Shown one piece after another: positions 16,560 to 23,867 of a DNA stretch of 64,000 nucleotides. Under the pieces are notes generated by a model. It saw nothing but the letters and a program-made list of their open reading frames with translations. It searched no databases and was not told the DNA's origin. This DNA is from E44-bin32 sp034430595 (GTDB lineage: Bacteria > Chloroflexota > Anaerolineae > Anaerolineales > E44-bin32), in NCBI GenBank assembly GCA_034430595.1, contig DAOUEL010000058.1:1-64000 (forward strand). The letters run 5' to 3'. The translations under genes and the position numbers were made by a program. The number at the start of each line of letters is the position of its first letter. Positions within the stretch are counted from its first letter, which is position 1.

Positions 16560-16997
16560 TCAGTCCACGACCGGGTAGCCAGCTGCAATCCAGGATTGAA
16601 TTCCACCCAGGTTGAATACCGGTCCGTACCCAGCATTAACAAGAATCTGGGCTGCCGTCGCGCTGCGGTTTCCGGTGCGACAGTAGACAACGAGTGGAGT
16701 TTCGTGTGTCACCTCACCCAGACGTTGCGAAAGTTCTTCAACCGGGATGTTGACGGCACCTTCGATGTGCCCGGAGGCGAATTCCTCCGGAGTTCGCACG
16801 TCGATCAGGAGATGCTGCTGATCTGCGCCAAACTGCGCTTCATACCCTTGTGGTGAGAGCAGTTCAACGACCCAGGGGGTGCTCGGAGCGCTGGTCGCAC
16901 AGGCAGCAAGTGTGAAGGAAGCTATTAGAAGGAGCATCAGTGAAGTTATTGGGATGCGCGATGGATGTAATTCTTTGTGGATGGACTGGATCATCAT
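16560..16997 (-). CDS. Rhodanese-domain lipoprotein
   Basis: A 145-residue protein with a signal helix ending in a lipobox Leu-Ala-Ala-Cys (about residues 28-33), so probably anchored outside the membrane. The rest is a single rhodanese domain: Leu-Leu-Ile-Asp-Val-Arg-Thr-Pro-Glu-Glu-Phe, the Gly-His-Ile-Glu-Gly-Ala motif, and the active-site loop Cys-Arg-Thr-Gly-Asn-Arg-Ser with its sulfur-accepting cysteine. The ATG at 16997 is chosen because CGGAGGGCGGAG lies just upstream; the frame is open further back but that part is not protein-like. Exported rhodaneses usually handle sulfane sulfur; the partner is unknown. Confidence 0.88.
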   Translation of the reverse strand: MMIQSIHKELHPSRIPITSLMLLLIASFTLAACATSAPSTPWVVELLSPQGYEAQFGADQQHLLIDVRTPEEFASGHIEGAVNIPVEELSQRLGEVTHETPLVVYCRTGNRSATAAQILVNAGYGPVFNLGGIQSWIAAGYPVVD

Positions 16998-17164
16998 TTG
17001 GGCTCCGCCCTCCGGCAGCTGTGGACCGCTTTGTTTTTTGACCTGCTTAAGTAGGATGACATCATAACCGATCGGTCGCCGGTAGGTAAGGTACGCTCGC
17101 TCAGACTTTGAGGGCTTGTTTACTTTCCCTGGATTCCAAAGCCAGAAACAAGAGATGTAATGCA

Positions 17165-17190
17165 AACCCCCGCTGTACGCAGCGGGGGTT
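17165..17190 (-). terminator. Terminator-like hairpin after tRNA-Arg
   Basis: An exact 11-base inverted repeat with a 4-base loop begins four bases past the 3' end of the tRNA gene. The downstream T-run is short (TTT), so it may act as a terminator or a 3' processing structure. Confidence 0.6.
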
Positions 17191-17193
17191 CAG

Positions 17194-17265
17194 CGCCCCT
17201 GCGGCGACTCGAACGCCGGCATCTGCCTCCGGAGGGCAGCGCTCTATCCACTGAGCTACAGGGGC
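17194..17265 (-). tRNA. tRNA-Arg (CCG)
   Basis: A complete cloverleaf: 7-base acceptor stem GCCCCTG/CAGGGGC, D arm, anticodon stem CTGCC/GGCAG around loop CTCCGGA (anticodon CCG, reading CGG), and TTCGAGT T-loop closed by a 5-base stem. CCA is not encoded. Length is 72 bases with discriminator G. Confidence 0.96.
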
Positions 17266-17276
17266 TTTCAAACCTG

Positions 17277-17305
17277 ATTGTAATTCAACCGCTGGTCATG
17301 CTCAA
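17277..17305 (-). promoter_or_regulatory. Promoter of tRNA-Arg
   Basis: On the minus strand TTGAGC (17300-17305) and TACAAT (17277-17282) are spaced by 17 bases. The -10 ends 11 bases before the tRNA 5' end. It lies in the gap just after the maeB stop. Confidence 0.6.
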
Positions 17306-17307
17306 GG

Positions 17308-19566
17308 TCAGGAACTTTCGGTTGATCGTGAACCGGCATCCATAACAGCAACGGCAGCCATGCGAACGATGTCAGCAACGTCATCACCGGTTTGCAGGAC
17401 GTGAATCGGAGCATCGATCCCAAGCAGGATTGGGCCGATCGCCTGGGCTTTGCCCAGGCGGGCCAGGAGTTTATAAGCGATATTGGCCGCCTCCAGCGAT
17501 GGGAAAACGAGCACATTGGCATCTTTGACCTGGCTGAAGGGGTAACGCTGATCGACAATCTGCGGTACGACTGCCGTATCAGCCTGCATCTCGCCATCCA
17601 CCTGCAGATCCGGTCGCTTTTCGCGTATTAACTCGACCGCGCGCCGGACTTTTTCCGAGAAGGGATGGCGGGTGCTGCCGAAATTGGAGAACGAAAGCAT
17701 TGCCACGCGCGGTTCGAGTTCAATTTGCTTTGCGAAATCCGCGGCGAGGCAGGCTATCTCTGCCAGGTCCTCGGCGGTTGGGTTGATGTTAACCGTCGCG
17801 TCGGTGAAGATAAAGACCCGGTCCTCGACGATGATCAGGTATACGCCGGCCGCGCGGCCTGCACCGTCCCGAGTGTGGAAGATTTCTAATGCCGGTCGGA
17901 TGACCTCGGGGTAGTCGTAGGTCAGACCGGCTACGAAGGCATCTGCATGGCCCTTCGCGACCATCATCGGCCCGAAGACGTTCGGGTTGCTTAACCGGCG
18001 CTGGGCGTGAGCTAATGTGATCCCTTTTCTTTCCCGTAGATCGAAATACGCCTCGGTAAGTTCGCCAGCTAGATCAGAGGTCGCGGGATCGATTACTTTC
18101 AGGTCCACCGATAAGCCAAGATGTTCGATCCGCTCCTGTACGACATCTGGTCGCCCAAGCAGGATTGGTTCACCGATGTCTTCGTCAATCACCTGGGCTG
18201 CAGCCCTGATAACTTTGTCCTCTTCGCCTTCACCAAATACAACCCGCTTGGGCGCTTTGCGCGCTTCGTTCATGATAAATTGACGGACGCGCGCGCCTTT
18301 CCCCTGTCGCAATGCCAGTTCCTCACGATATTCGTCCAGGTTGATCGTGATGCGAGCGACGCCGCTTTCCATTGCCGCACCGGCGACAGCTGGCGCCTCC
18401 CAAAGCAGTACCCGCTGATCGAAAGGCTTTGGAATAATGTAATCAGGCCCGAACTTCAAGCGATCCAGGTTATAGGCATGCAGCACGCTGTCCGGGACAT
18501 CTTCCTTTGCCAGGCTGGCTAGCGCTCGGGCTGCGGCAACTTTCATCTCTTCGTTGATTGCCCTGGCGCGGACATCGAGCGCGCCCCGGAAGATGAACGG
18601 GAATCCAAGGACGTTATTAATCTGGTTGGGGTAATCGCTGCGGCCTGTTGCGACGATTGCATCCGGCCGGACTTCCTTAGCCAACTCGTACTTGATCTCA
18701 GGATCCGGGTTGGCCATTGCAAAGATCAGGGGGCGGGGAGCCATGCTTTTCACCATCTCGGCCGTCAGGATATCAGCCACGGATAAGCCGTAAAATACGT
18801 CCGCCTCGCGTACAGCATCCGCCAGATCACGGGCATCCGTCTCCACGGCAAAGCGTTCCTTGTATTTGTTCATTCCGGTCTCGCGGCCGTGGTAGATGAC
18901 ACCTTTGCTGTCGACGAGCGTGATGTGCTCGCGCTTCACGCCCAGGCGCACCGCGAGCTCCGAGCATGAGATCGCCGAAGCCCCCGCGCCCGAGACCACT
19001 ACTCGAATCTCGCCCGGATCCTTCTCAACGATCTCGAGGCCGTTCAAGAGGGCTGCCCCGGAGATGATCGCAGTCCCGTGTTGATCATCGTGAAAGACGG
19101 GAATGTCGAGCATTTCCTTCAGCTGCTCCTCGATGTAGAAGCACTCGGGTGCCTTGATGTCCTCCAGGTTGATTCCCCCAAAAGTCGGGGCAATGTTCGC
19201 GACGACTTTGATCAACTCATCTGGATCATGCGTCTCCACCTCGATATCGAACACATCGATATCGGCGAAGACTTTGAATAACACCCCTTTTCCTTCCATC
19301 ACGGGCTTCGAGGCGAGAGCCCCACGATCGCCTAAGCCGAGAATGGCTGTGCCGTTTGAGATGACTGCGACCAGGTTCCCCTTGGCCGTAAATTCGTAGG
19401 CTGTTTCTGGATCGCGTTCGATTTCAAGCACCGGTTCGGCCACACCGGGCGTATAGGCCAGTGACAAATCGCGCTGTGTCTCCAGCGGTTTTGTCGGAGT
19501 CACCTGGATCTTTCCAGGCCTCCCCCGGCGATGATATTCAAACACCTCTTCCTTCGTTATCGTCAT
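17308..19566 (-). CDS. maeB: NADP-dependent malic enzyme fused to a phosphotransacetylase-like domain
   Basis: A 752-residue MaeB-type protein. Residues about 1-420 are the malic enzyme, converting malate to pyruvate and CO2: Leu-Ala-Tyr-Thr-Pro-Gly-Val-Ala near the start, Phe-His-Asp-Asp-Gln-His-Gly-Thr as the metal site, and a Rossmann Gly-Ala-Gly-Ala-Ser-Ala motif. Residues about 430-750 resemble phosphate acetyltransferase; in this family it is usually regulatory and catalytically inactive. The ATG at 19566 has AAGGAG eight bases upstream, while an upstream TTG would overlap that site. It diverges from the TetR operon and may supply NADPH or pyruvate. Confidence 0.94.
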   Translation of the reverse strand: MTITKEEVFEYHRRGRPGKIQVTPTKPLETQRDLSLAYTPGVAEPVLEIERDPETAYEFTAKGNLVAVISNGTAILGLGDRGALASKPVMEGKGVLFKVFADIDVFDIEVETHDPDELIKVVANIAPTFGGINLEDIKAPECFYIEEQLKEMLDIPVFHDDQHGTAIISGAALLNGLEIVEKDPGEIRVVVSGAGASAISCSELAVRLGVKREHITLVDSKGVIYHGRETGMNKYKERFAVETDARDLADAVREADVFYGLSVADILTAEMVKSMAPRPLIFAMANPDPEIKYELAKEVRPDAIVATGRSDYPNQINNVLGFPFIFRGALDVRARAINEEMKVAAARALASLAKEDVPDSVLHAYNLDRLKFGPDYIIPKPFDQRVLLWEAPAVAGAAMESGVARITINLDEYREELALRQGKGARVRQFIMNEARKAPKRVVFGEGEEDKVIRAAAQVIDEDIGEPILLGRPDVVQERIEHLGLSVDLKVIDPATSDLAGELTEAYFDLRERKGITLAHAQRRLSNPNVFGPMMVAKGHADAFVAGLTYDYPEVIRPALEIFHTRDGAGRAAGVYLIIVEDRVFIFTDATVNINPTAEDLAEIACLAADFAKQIELEPRVAMLSFSNFGSTRHPFSEKVRRAVELIREKRPDLQVDGEMQADTAVVPQIVDQRYPFSQVKDANVLVFPSLEAANIAYKLLARLGKAQAIGPILLGIDAPIHVLQTGDDVADIVRMAAVAVMDAGSRSTESS

Positions 19567-19681
19567 GGGTACTTCTCCTTCCAAACCTGCAACATGGGAG
19601 GGGCAGTGATCGAGTCCCCCCTCAACCAGGCTTTCTGCACATCCATTTAACCACGAATGCGCAGCGAAGGTGCGCAGCCTA

Positions 19682-19711
19682 TTGACTTCGAGTGATCGGC
19701 TGTGCTACAGT
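19682..19711 (+). promoter_or_regulatory. Promoter of the TetR/beta-oxidation operon
   Basis: TTGACT (19682-19687) and TACAGT (19706-19711) are spaced by 18 bases. The expected transcription start lies at about 19718, inside the palindrome at 19716-19733. Confidence 0.65.
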
Positions 19712-19715
19712 AAAA

Positions 19716-19733
19716 CTACCGACCGGTCGGTAG
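19716..19733. promoter_or_regulatory. Palindromic operator, probably for the adjacent TetR regulator
   Basis: CTACCGACCGGTCGGTAG is an exact 18-base palindrome placed over the expected transcription start of the tetR gene. Its position just after the -10 box fits repression by steric block. Length and dyad symmetry match TetR-family operators. Binding by this TetR is inferred. Confidence 0.75.
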
Positions 19734-19742
19734 GGAGTTTCA

Positions 19743-20324
19743 TTGCAGCAAGCGGACATCATTCAGGCTGCGGCCCAGATATTCCGCCAGAAAGGCTACC
19801 ACGGAACCTCGATGCAGGATATCGCAGACGCCGTGCAGCTTCAAAAGGCGAGCCTCTATTATCATATCTCCGGCAAACAAGAAATTCTCGTTTCAATCCT
19901 TGATCACGCCCTGGACCTGATGATCGCTGACCTGGAAGGTGTGATCGCTGCCGATACTTCACCTGCCGAGCAACTTCACCAGGCGATGTCAACATATGTA
20001 GGACGGCTCGCCGCCGACGCGGATCTCGCCGCGGTTCTCCTGCTCGAACATCGCAGTCTGGATGCAGAGGCGCGCTCTTCCCATATCCGCCGCCGTGATC
20101 GCTTCGAATCCCTCTGGCGGGGGATCATTCAGCGTGGAATCGAACAGGGAGATTTTCGACCTCAGGACCCACGTCTGGCCACATTTGCACTGCTCGGCGT
20201 GCTTAATTGGACCATCACATGGTTCAGACCAGAGGGGGATTTTACTCCAGACCAGATCGCGAATTTATATACCGACCTTTTTCTCCACGGTCTTCTCGCG
20301 AATCAAATGGAGGAGGCCTCTTGA
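19743..20324 (+). CDS. TetR-family regulator of a fatty-acid oxidation operon
   Basis: A 193-residue TetR-family repressor. The N-terminal helix-turn-helix is clear: Ile-Ile-Gln-Ala-Ala-Ala-Gln-Ile-Phe-Arg-Gln-Lys-Gly-Tyr, then Met-Gln-Asp-Ile-Ala and Ser-Leu-Tyr-Tyr-His at residues about 5-50. The C-terminal ligand-binding half is helical. The start is a TTG with GGGAG five bases upstream. Its gene follows an 18-base palindrome and leads a run of beta-oxidation genes, so it most likely autoregulates and controls them. An acyl-CoA ligand is expected by analogy with FadR-type TetR proteins but not shown. Confidence 0.92.
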   Translation: MQQADIIQAAAQIFRQKGYHGTSMQDIADAVQLQKASLYYHISGKQEILVSILDHALDLMIADLEGVIAADTSPAEQLHQAMSTYVGRLAADADLAAVLLLEHRSLDAEARSSHIRRRDRFESLWRGIIQRGIEQGDFRPQDPRLATFALLGVLNWTITWFRPEGDFTPDQIANLYTDLFLHGLLANQMEEAS

Positions 20325-21358
20325 CAGCTCCGGTCGAGCGATTCGAAACCGTGTCCGGTGGCCGGATTTACCGCCTGCCGCTTGATCTATTTCCAGGGCT
20401 CAAAGGCTACTCCCACCTGATTATTATCGGGGAAGTCTGCGCATTATTCGATGTTGGATCGGGTTTTGGTGACTCGAATGAACAGCTCGAGGCCGGACTT
20501 GTTGCAGTGCAGCAGGAGTTCGGAGAGCCGATTGGATGGGATTCGCTGACCCATGTACTGATCTCACATGGGCATATCGACCATTTTGGCGGGCTGCACT
20601 TCGTCCGGGAGAGAACGCAAGCGCTGCTTGGCATCCACGAACTTGATCGGCGGGTTCTGAGCCAATACGAAGCCCGTGTCGCGTACGTCGCCCACAGGCT
20701 GCATGAGTTCTTCATCGAATGCGGGGTCCCGGAGACAAAACAGGAAGAGCTGATGGCGCTCTACCTGCTGAACAAGCAGCTTTTCCGCTCGATCAGTATC
20801 GACTTCACGTTCGAAGCGGTCGGGATGCAAGTTGGCCCCATTTCGTTGATCCACGTTCCCGGTCATTGCCCGGGGCAGGTCATGGCGGTCGTCGACGACA
20901 TCCTGCTCTCGGCGGATCACATTCTTAAACAGACAACGCCCCACCAGGCGCCGGAGCAGCTCACATTGAGCACCGGTCTTGAGCACTACATCACATCGCT
21001 GAAGGCGGTCAAACCATTGGCCGACCGTATTCAGGTAACCCTTGGCGGTCACGAGCGGCCGATTCAAGATCTCAAGGGAAGGATCGATCAGATTTTGAAT
21101 GGACATGATGAACGCATGAAATTGATCCTCGACCTGACCGAAGAGCCAAAGACAATTTATGCCATCAGCGAAGCCCTTTTTCCTGTAACAAGTGGATACC
21201 ACGAACTTCTGGCGTTGGAAGAGGCTGCGGCTCATGTGGAGTACCTGCATTCACGTGGCCTGCTCTGCCTGATCAATGCCGATGACATCGAGCATAACTA
21301 TGAGATCGCCTTGAAGTTTGGACGCTGTGACCGTTCCAACCATGAACCGTTGCTCTAA
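20321..21358 (+). CDS. Metallo-beta-lactamase-fold hydrolase
   Basis: A 345-residue MBL-fold protein. The metal motif His-x-His-x-Asp-His is present as Ser-His-Gly-His-Ile-Asp-His-Phe-Gly-Gly, with later ligands in Gly-His-Cys-Pro-Gly and in Ser-Ala-Asp-His. The C-terminal 80 residues look like a winged-helix-type extension found in lactonase and thioesterase-like members. The TTG at 20321 is chosen: it overlaps the TetR stop (TTGA) and GGAGGAGG lies just before. Within a fatty-acid operon a thioester or ester hydrolase role is plausible, but the substrate is unknown. Confidence 0.88.
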   Translation: MTAPVERFETVSGGRIYRLPLDLFPGLKGYSHLIIIGEVCALFDVGSGFGDSNEQLEAGLVAVQQEFGEPIGWDSLTHVLISHGHIDHFGGLHFVRERTQALLGIHELDRRVLSQYEARVAYVAHRLHEFFIECGVPETKQEELMALYLLNKQLFRSISIDFTFEAVGMQVGPISLIHVPGHCPGQVMAVVDDILLSADHILKQTTPHQAPEQLTLSTGLEHYITSLKAVKPLADRIQVTLGGHERPIQDLKGRIDQILNGHDERMKLILDLTEEPKTIYAISEALFPVTSGYHELLALEEAAAHVEYLHSRGLLCLINADDIEHNYEIALKFGRCDRSNHEPLL

Positions 21359-21425
21359 AGTGACTCTCAATCCCGGTCCAGGGATACCCCGATGATGCTT
21401 TGTGTGAGCGTACAAGGAGGAGCAC

Positions 21426-22520
21426 ATGTACGGTTTTGAACCTTCCGACGAGCAGAGGATGTTGATCGATGCCGTGGAACGCTATGCGGCCAATCAGCTC
21501 CGGATAGCAGGCCGTGAGGCGGATGAAGCCGGTGAGTTTCCGCAGGAGCTGATTGAGAAGGGTTGGGAACTGGGCGTGCTGCAGGCGAGCGTCCCTGAAG
21601 CCTACGGCGGTTTTGGGGATCACTCTGCCGTGACCGGTGTGTTGGCTGCCGAGGCGATGGCCTGGGGCGACCTGAGCGGTACCCTGGCCGTGATGGCTCC
21701 CACCAGCTATGTCATTCCGATCCTGCTCGGTGGAACAGAGGAGCAAAAAACAACCCTCATTCCGCCTGTGATCGAAGCCGAATGGAAACCCTTTGTCGCC
21801 GCGTATGCCGAACCCGAATTTGATTTTTACGAAGGAGACATGAAAACCAGGGCAGAGGAAGTGAAAGGGAAGTATCTCCTGAATGGGCAGAAGATGTTCG
21901 TACCCTTCGCCGATAAAGCCGAGGCCTTTCTTGCGTTTGCGATGCTCGATGGCAAAATGCGCGCATTCAACGTACCTGCTCAAACGCCAGGTCTTACCGT
22001 GGGAGAACGTGAGCCATTGCTCGGCCTGCGAGCGCTTCCGACCTTCAAGCTCACGTTGGAGGACGTTTCGCTCGAGAAAAAAGCGTTGATCGGCGGGGAA
22101 GATGAACACAACGCCAGTCAAATTGCCGCCAGCAGTAAGGTTGCCATCGCTGCCATGGCAATCGGATTAAGCAAAGGAGCCCTCGATTACGCACTGCCTT
22201 ATGCAAAGGAACGCGAGGTCTGGGGAGTGCCCATTGCCCAGAAGCAGTCGATTGCATTCATGCTGGCTGAAATGGCGATTGAAATCGAATCGAACCGCCT
22301 GCTCGTCTGGGAGGCCGCCTGGAAATTGGACGAAGGTGATCCCGATGCCGCTCGGTCCGCTTACCTGGCGCTTTCAGGAGCGGCCGACACTGCGATGATG
22401 GTGACAGATAGAGCGGTCCAGGCGCTTGGCGGTCATGGTTATGTGCGTGAGCACCCGGTCGAGATGTGGATGCGCAATGGGCGTGGGATCCCAGTCATGC
22501 CTGGCCTGGCGATGGTCTAG
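21426..22520 (+). CDS. Acyl-CoA dehydrogenase-like protein lacking the catalytic segment
   Basis: A 364-residue acyl-CoA dehydrogenase homologue. The N-terminal helices, the central beta domain and the Gln-Ala-Leu-Gly-Gly-His-Gly-Tyr motif are present. Two key features are missing. The FAD/substrate loop normally reading Thr-Glu-Pro-x-Ala-Gly-Ser is replaced by Ala-Glu-Pro-Glu-Phe-Asp-Phe. The protein stops at Gly-Leu-Ala-Met-Val where the catalytic Glu-Gly-Thr segment should be. It may be a non-catalytic partner of the intact dehydrogenase that follows 31 bases later, as in mycobacterial heteromeric dehydrogenases. AAGGAGG precedes the ATG. Confidence 0.85.
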   Translation: MYGFEPSDEQRMLIDAVERYAANQLRIAGREADEAGEFPQELIEKGWELGVLQASVPEAYGGFGDHSAVTGVLAAEAMAWGDLSGTLAVMAPTSYVIPILLGGTEEQKTTLIPPVIEAEWKPFVAAYAEPEFDFYEGDMKTRAEEVKGKYLLNGQKMFVPFADKAEAFLAFAMLDGKMRAFNVPAQTPGLTVGEREPLLGLRALPTFKLTLEDVSLEKKALIGGEDEHNASQIAASSKVAIAAMAIGLSKGALDYALPYAKEREVWGVPIAQKQSIAFMLAEMAIEIESNRLLVWEAAWKLDEGDPDAARSAYLALSGAADTAMMVTDRAVQALGGHGYVREHPVEMWMRNGRGIPVMPGLAMV

Positions 22521-22551
22521 GCGTTGACGGAGAAGGTCAGGAGAAAACGAG

Positions 22552-23787
22552 ATGATTAGCTTCAAGAAGAATGAGAAGCTGGAACAGGCCAGCGTATTAA
22601 TGGAAACGGTGGCCGAGAACATGATGCGGCCGATCTCGCGCTACTTTGACGAGCATGAGCATGAGATCCCCTGGGATTATATCCAGTTCATGCACACCTC
22701 CCAGAAGGCAATGGGCGGCGCCGGCAGCCTGACCGAATCGGCAGCCAGGAAGAAGGAAGGTCCCAGCATCAGCTTCCAGCGCCTGGCGATTACGGCCGAG
22801 ATGCTCTCATGGGGAGACGTCGGGCTGTGGCTCTGCACTCCAGGTGGCGGGCTCGGTGCAGCGGCAGTTAATGCGACCGGCTCTGAAGAGCAGAAAGCAC
22901 GCTTCCTGGGACGCTTCCAGGGCGACGATCCGGTTTTTGATGCCATGGCGCTTACCGAGCCACATGCTGGTTCTGCGATGCCAGCCGAAGTGCGTACAAC
23001 CGCAGTCCATGATGGTGATGAGTGGGTTCTGAACGGTGAAAAAATCTTTGTCACCGCAGGGCATAAGGCGCTGGTTGATACGAAGGGCTTTGTTGTGATT
23101 TGGGCGACGATCGACCCCGAGGCCGGTCGTGCTGGCGTGCGGCCTTTCGTGGTGGAAGCGGGAACCCCTGGTTGTTCAGTCACAAAACTTGAGCATAAGC
23201 TGGGAATTCATGCCAGTGATACTGCCTCGATCGTTCTGCAAGATTGCCGCATTCCCTTCGAAAATATCCTCGGCAGCCCGGAAGTCACCAAGAAAAAGAC
23301 CGAGAAGGGCTTTAAAGGTGCCATGGCGACCTTTGACGCCACGCGGCCTCTGGTGGCTGCCTCCGCACTGGGCATTGCCCGGGCCACACTCGAGATGTTG
23401 AAGGAGATGCTAGCCGAGCGCGGGGTGGAGATTCGCTATGGACTGCCGCGCAGCCGGATGACAAACATCGAACGGGAAATTGTCGACATGGAGGTCATGC
23501 TGCATTCCACGTGGCTGCTGACCTTGAAGGCCATGTGGCTGGCAGACGAGCGCAAGCCGAATACGATTGAGGCTTCGATGTGCAAGGTCAAGGCTGGTGA
23601 TGTCGTGGTCAAGATCACCCAGCGGGCAGTTGAGATCATGGGGCCGCTCGGCTACAGCCGTGAGTACTTGCTTGAGAAGTGGTTCCGGGATGCCAAGATC
23701 AATGATCTCTACGAGGGCACGGGCCAGATCAACCGCCTGATTGTTGCTCGCAGGATTCTCAACTACACACGGCATGAGCTGGACTAA
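22552..23787 (+). CDS. Acyl-CoA dehydrogenase
   Basis: A 411-residue enzyme with the full set of family motifs: Leu-Thr-Glu-Pro-His-Ala-Gly-Ser for FAD and substrate binding, Gly-Pro-Leu-Gly-Tyr-Ser in place of the usual Gly-Gly-x-Gly-Tyr, and Leu-Tyr-Glu-Gly-Thr-Gly-Gln-Ile-Asn-Arg with the catalytic Glu near residue 393. It makes trans-2-enoyl-CoA in the first step of beta-oxidation. It lies between the degenerate homologue and the bifunctional enzyme in the TetR operon. Electrons would go to EtfAB, encoded near 9.2-11.0 kb. Confidence 0.93.
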   Translation: MISFKKNEKLEQASVLMETVAENMMRPISRYFDEHEHEIPWDYIQFMHTSQKAMGGAGSLTESAARKKEGPSISFQRLAITAEMLSWGDVGLWLCTPGGGLGAAAVNATGSEEQKARFLGRFQGDDPVFDAMALTEPHAGSAMPAEVRTTAVHDGDEWVLNGEKIFVTAGHKALVDTKGFVVIWATIDPEAGRAGVRPFVVEAGTPGCSVTKLEHKLGIHASDTASIVLQDCRIPFENILGSPEVTKKKTEKGFKGAMATFDATRPLVAASALGIARATLEMLKEMLAERGVEIRYGLPRSRMTNIEREIVDMEVMLHSTWLLTLKAMWLADERKPNTIEASMCKVKAGDVVVKITQRAVEIMGPLGYSREYLLEKWFRDAKINDLYEGTGQINRLIVARRILNYTRHELD

Positions 23788-23867
23788 AAGCATGGGAAGC
23801 CCACGACGAGAACGAGGTCGGTTATTGAGTTTGAGTACCAGCCGCTGAAAATCAAGGAGAAGACCCT

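Noticed and set aside
16998..17165. N-terminal extension of the rhodanese lipoprotein
   Set aside because: The frame is open, but a Shine-Dalgarno and a proper signal peptide place the start at 16997.
17308..18300. A separate phosphate acetyltransferase gene
   Set aside because: The similarity is real but continuous in frame with the malic enzyme, so it is the C-terminal domain of one MaeB protein.
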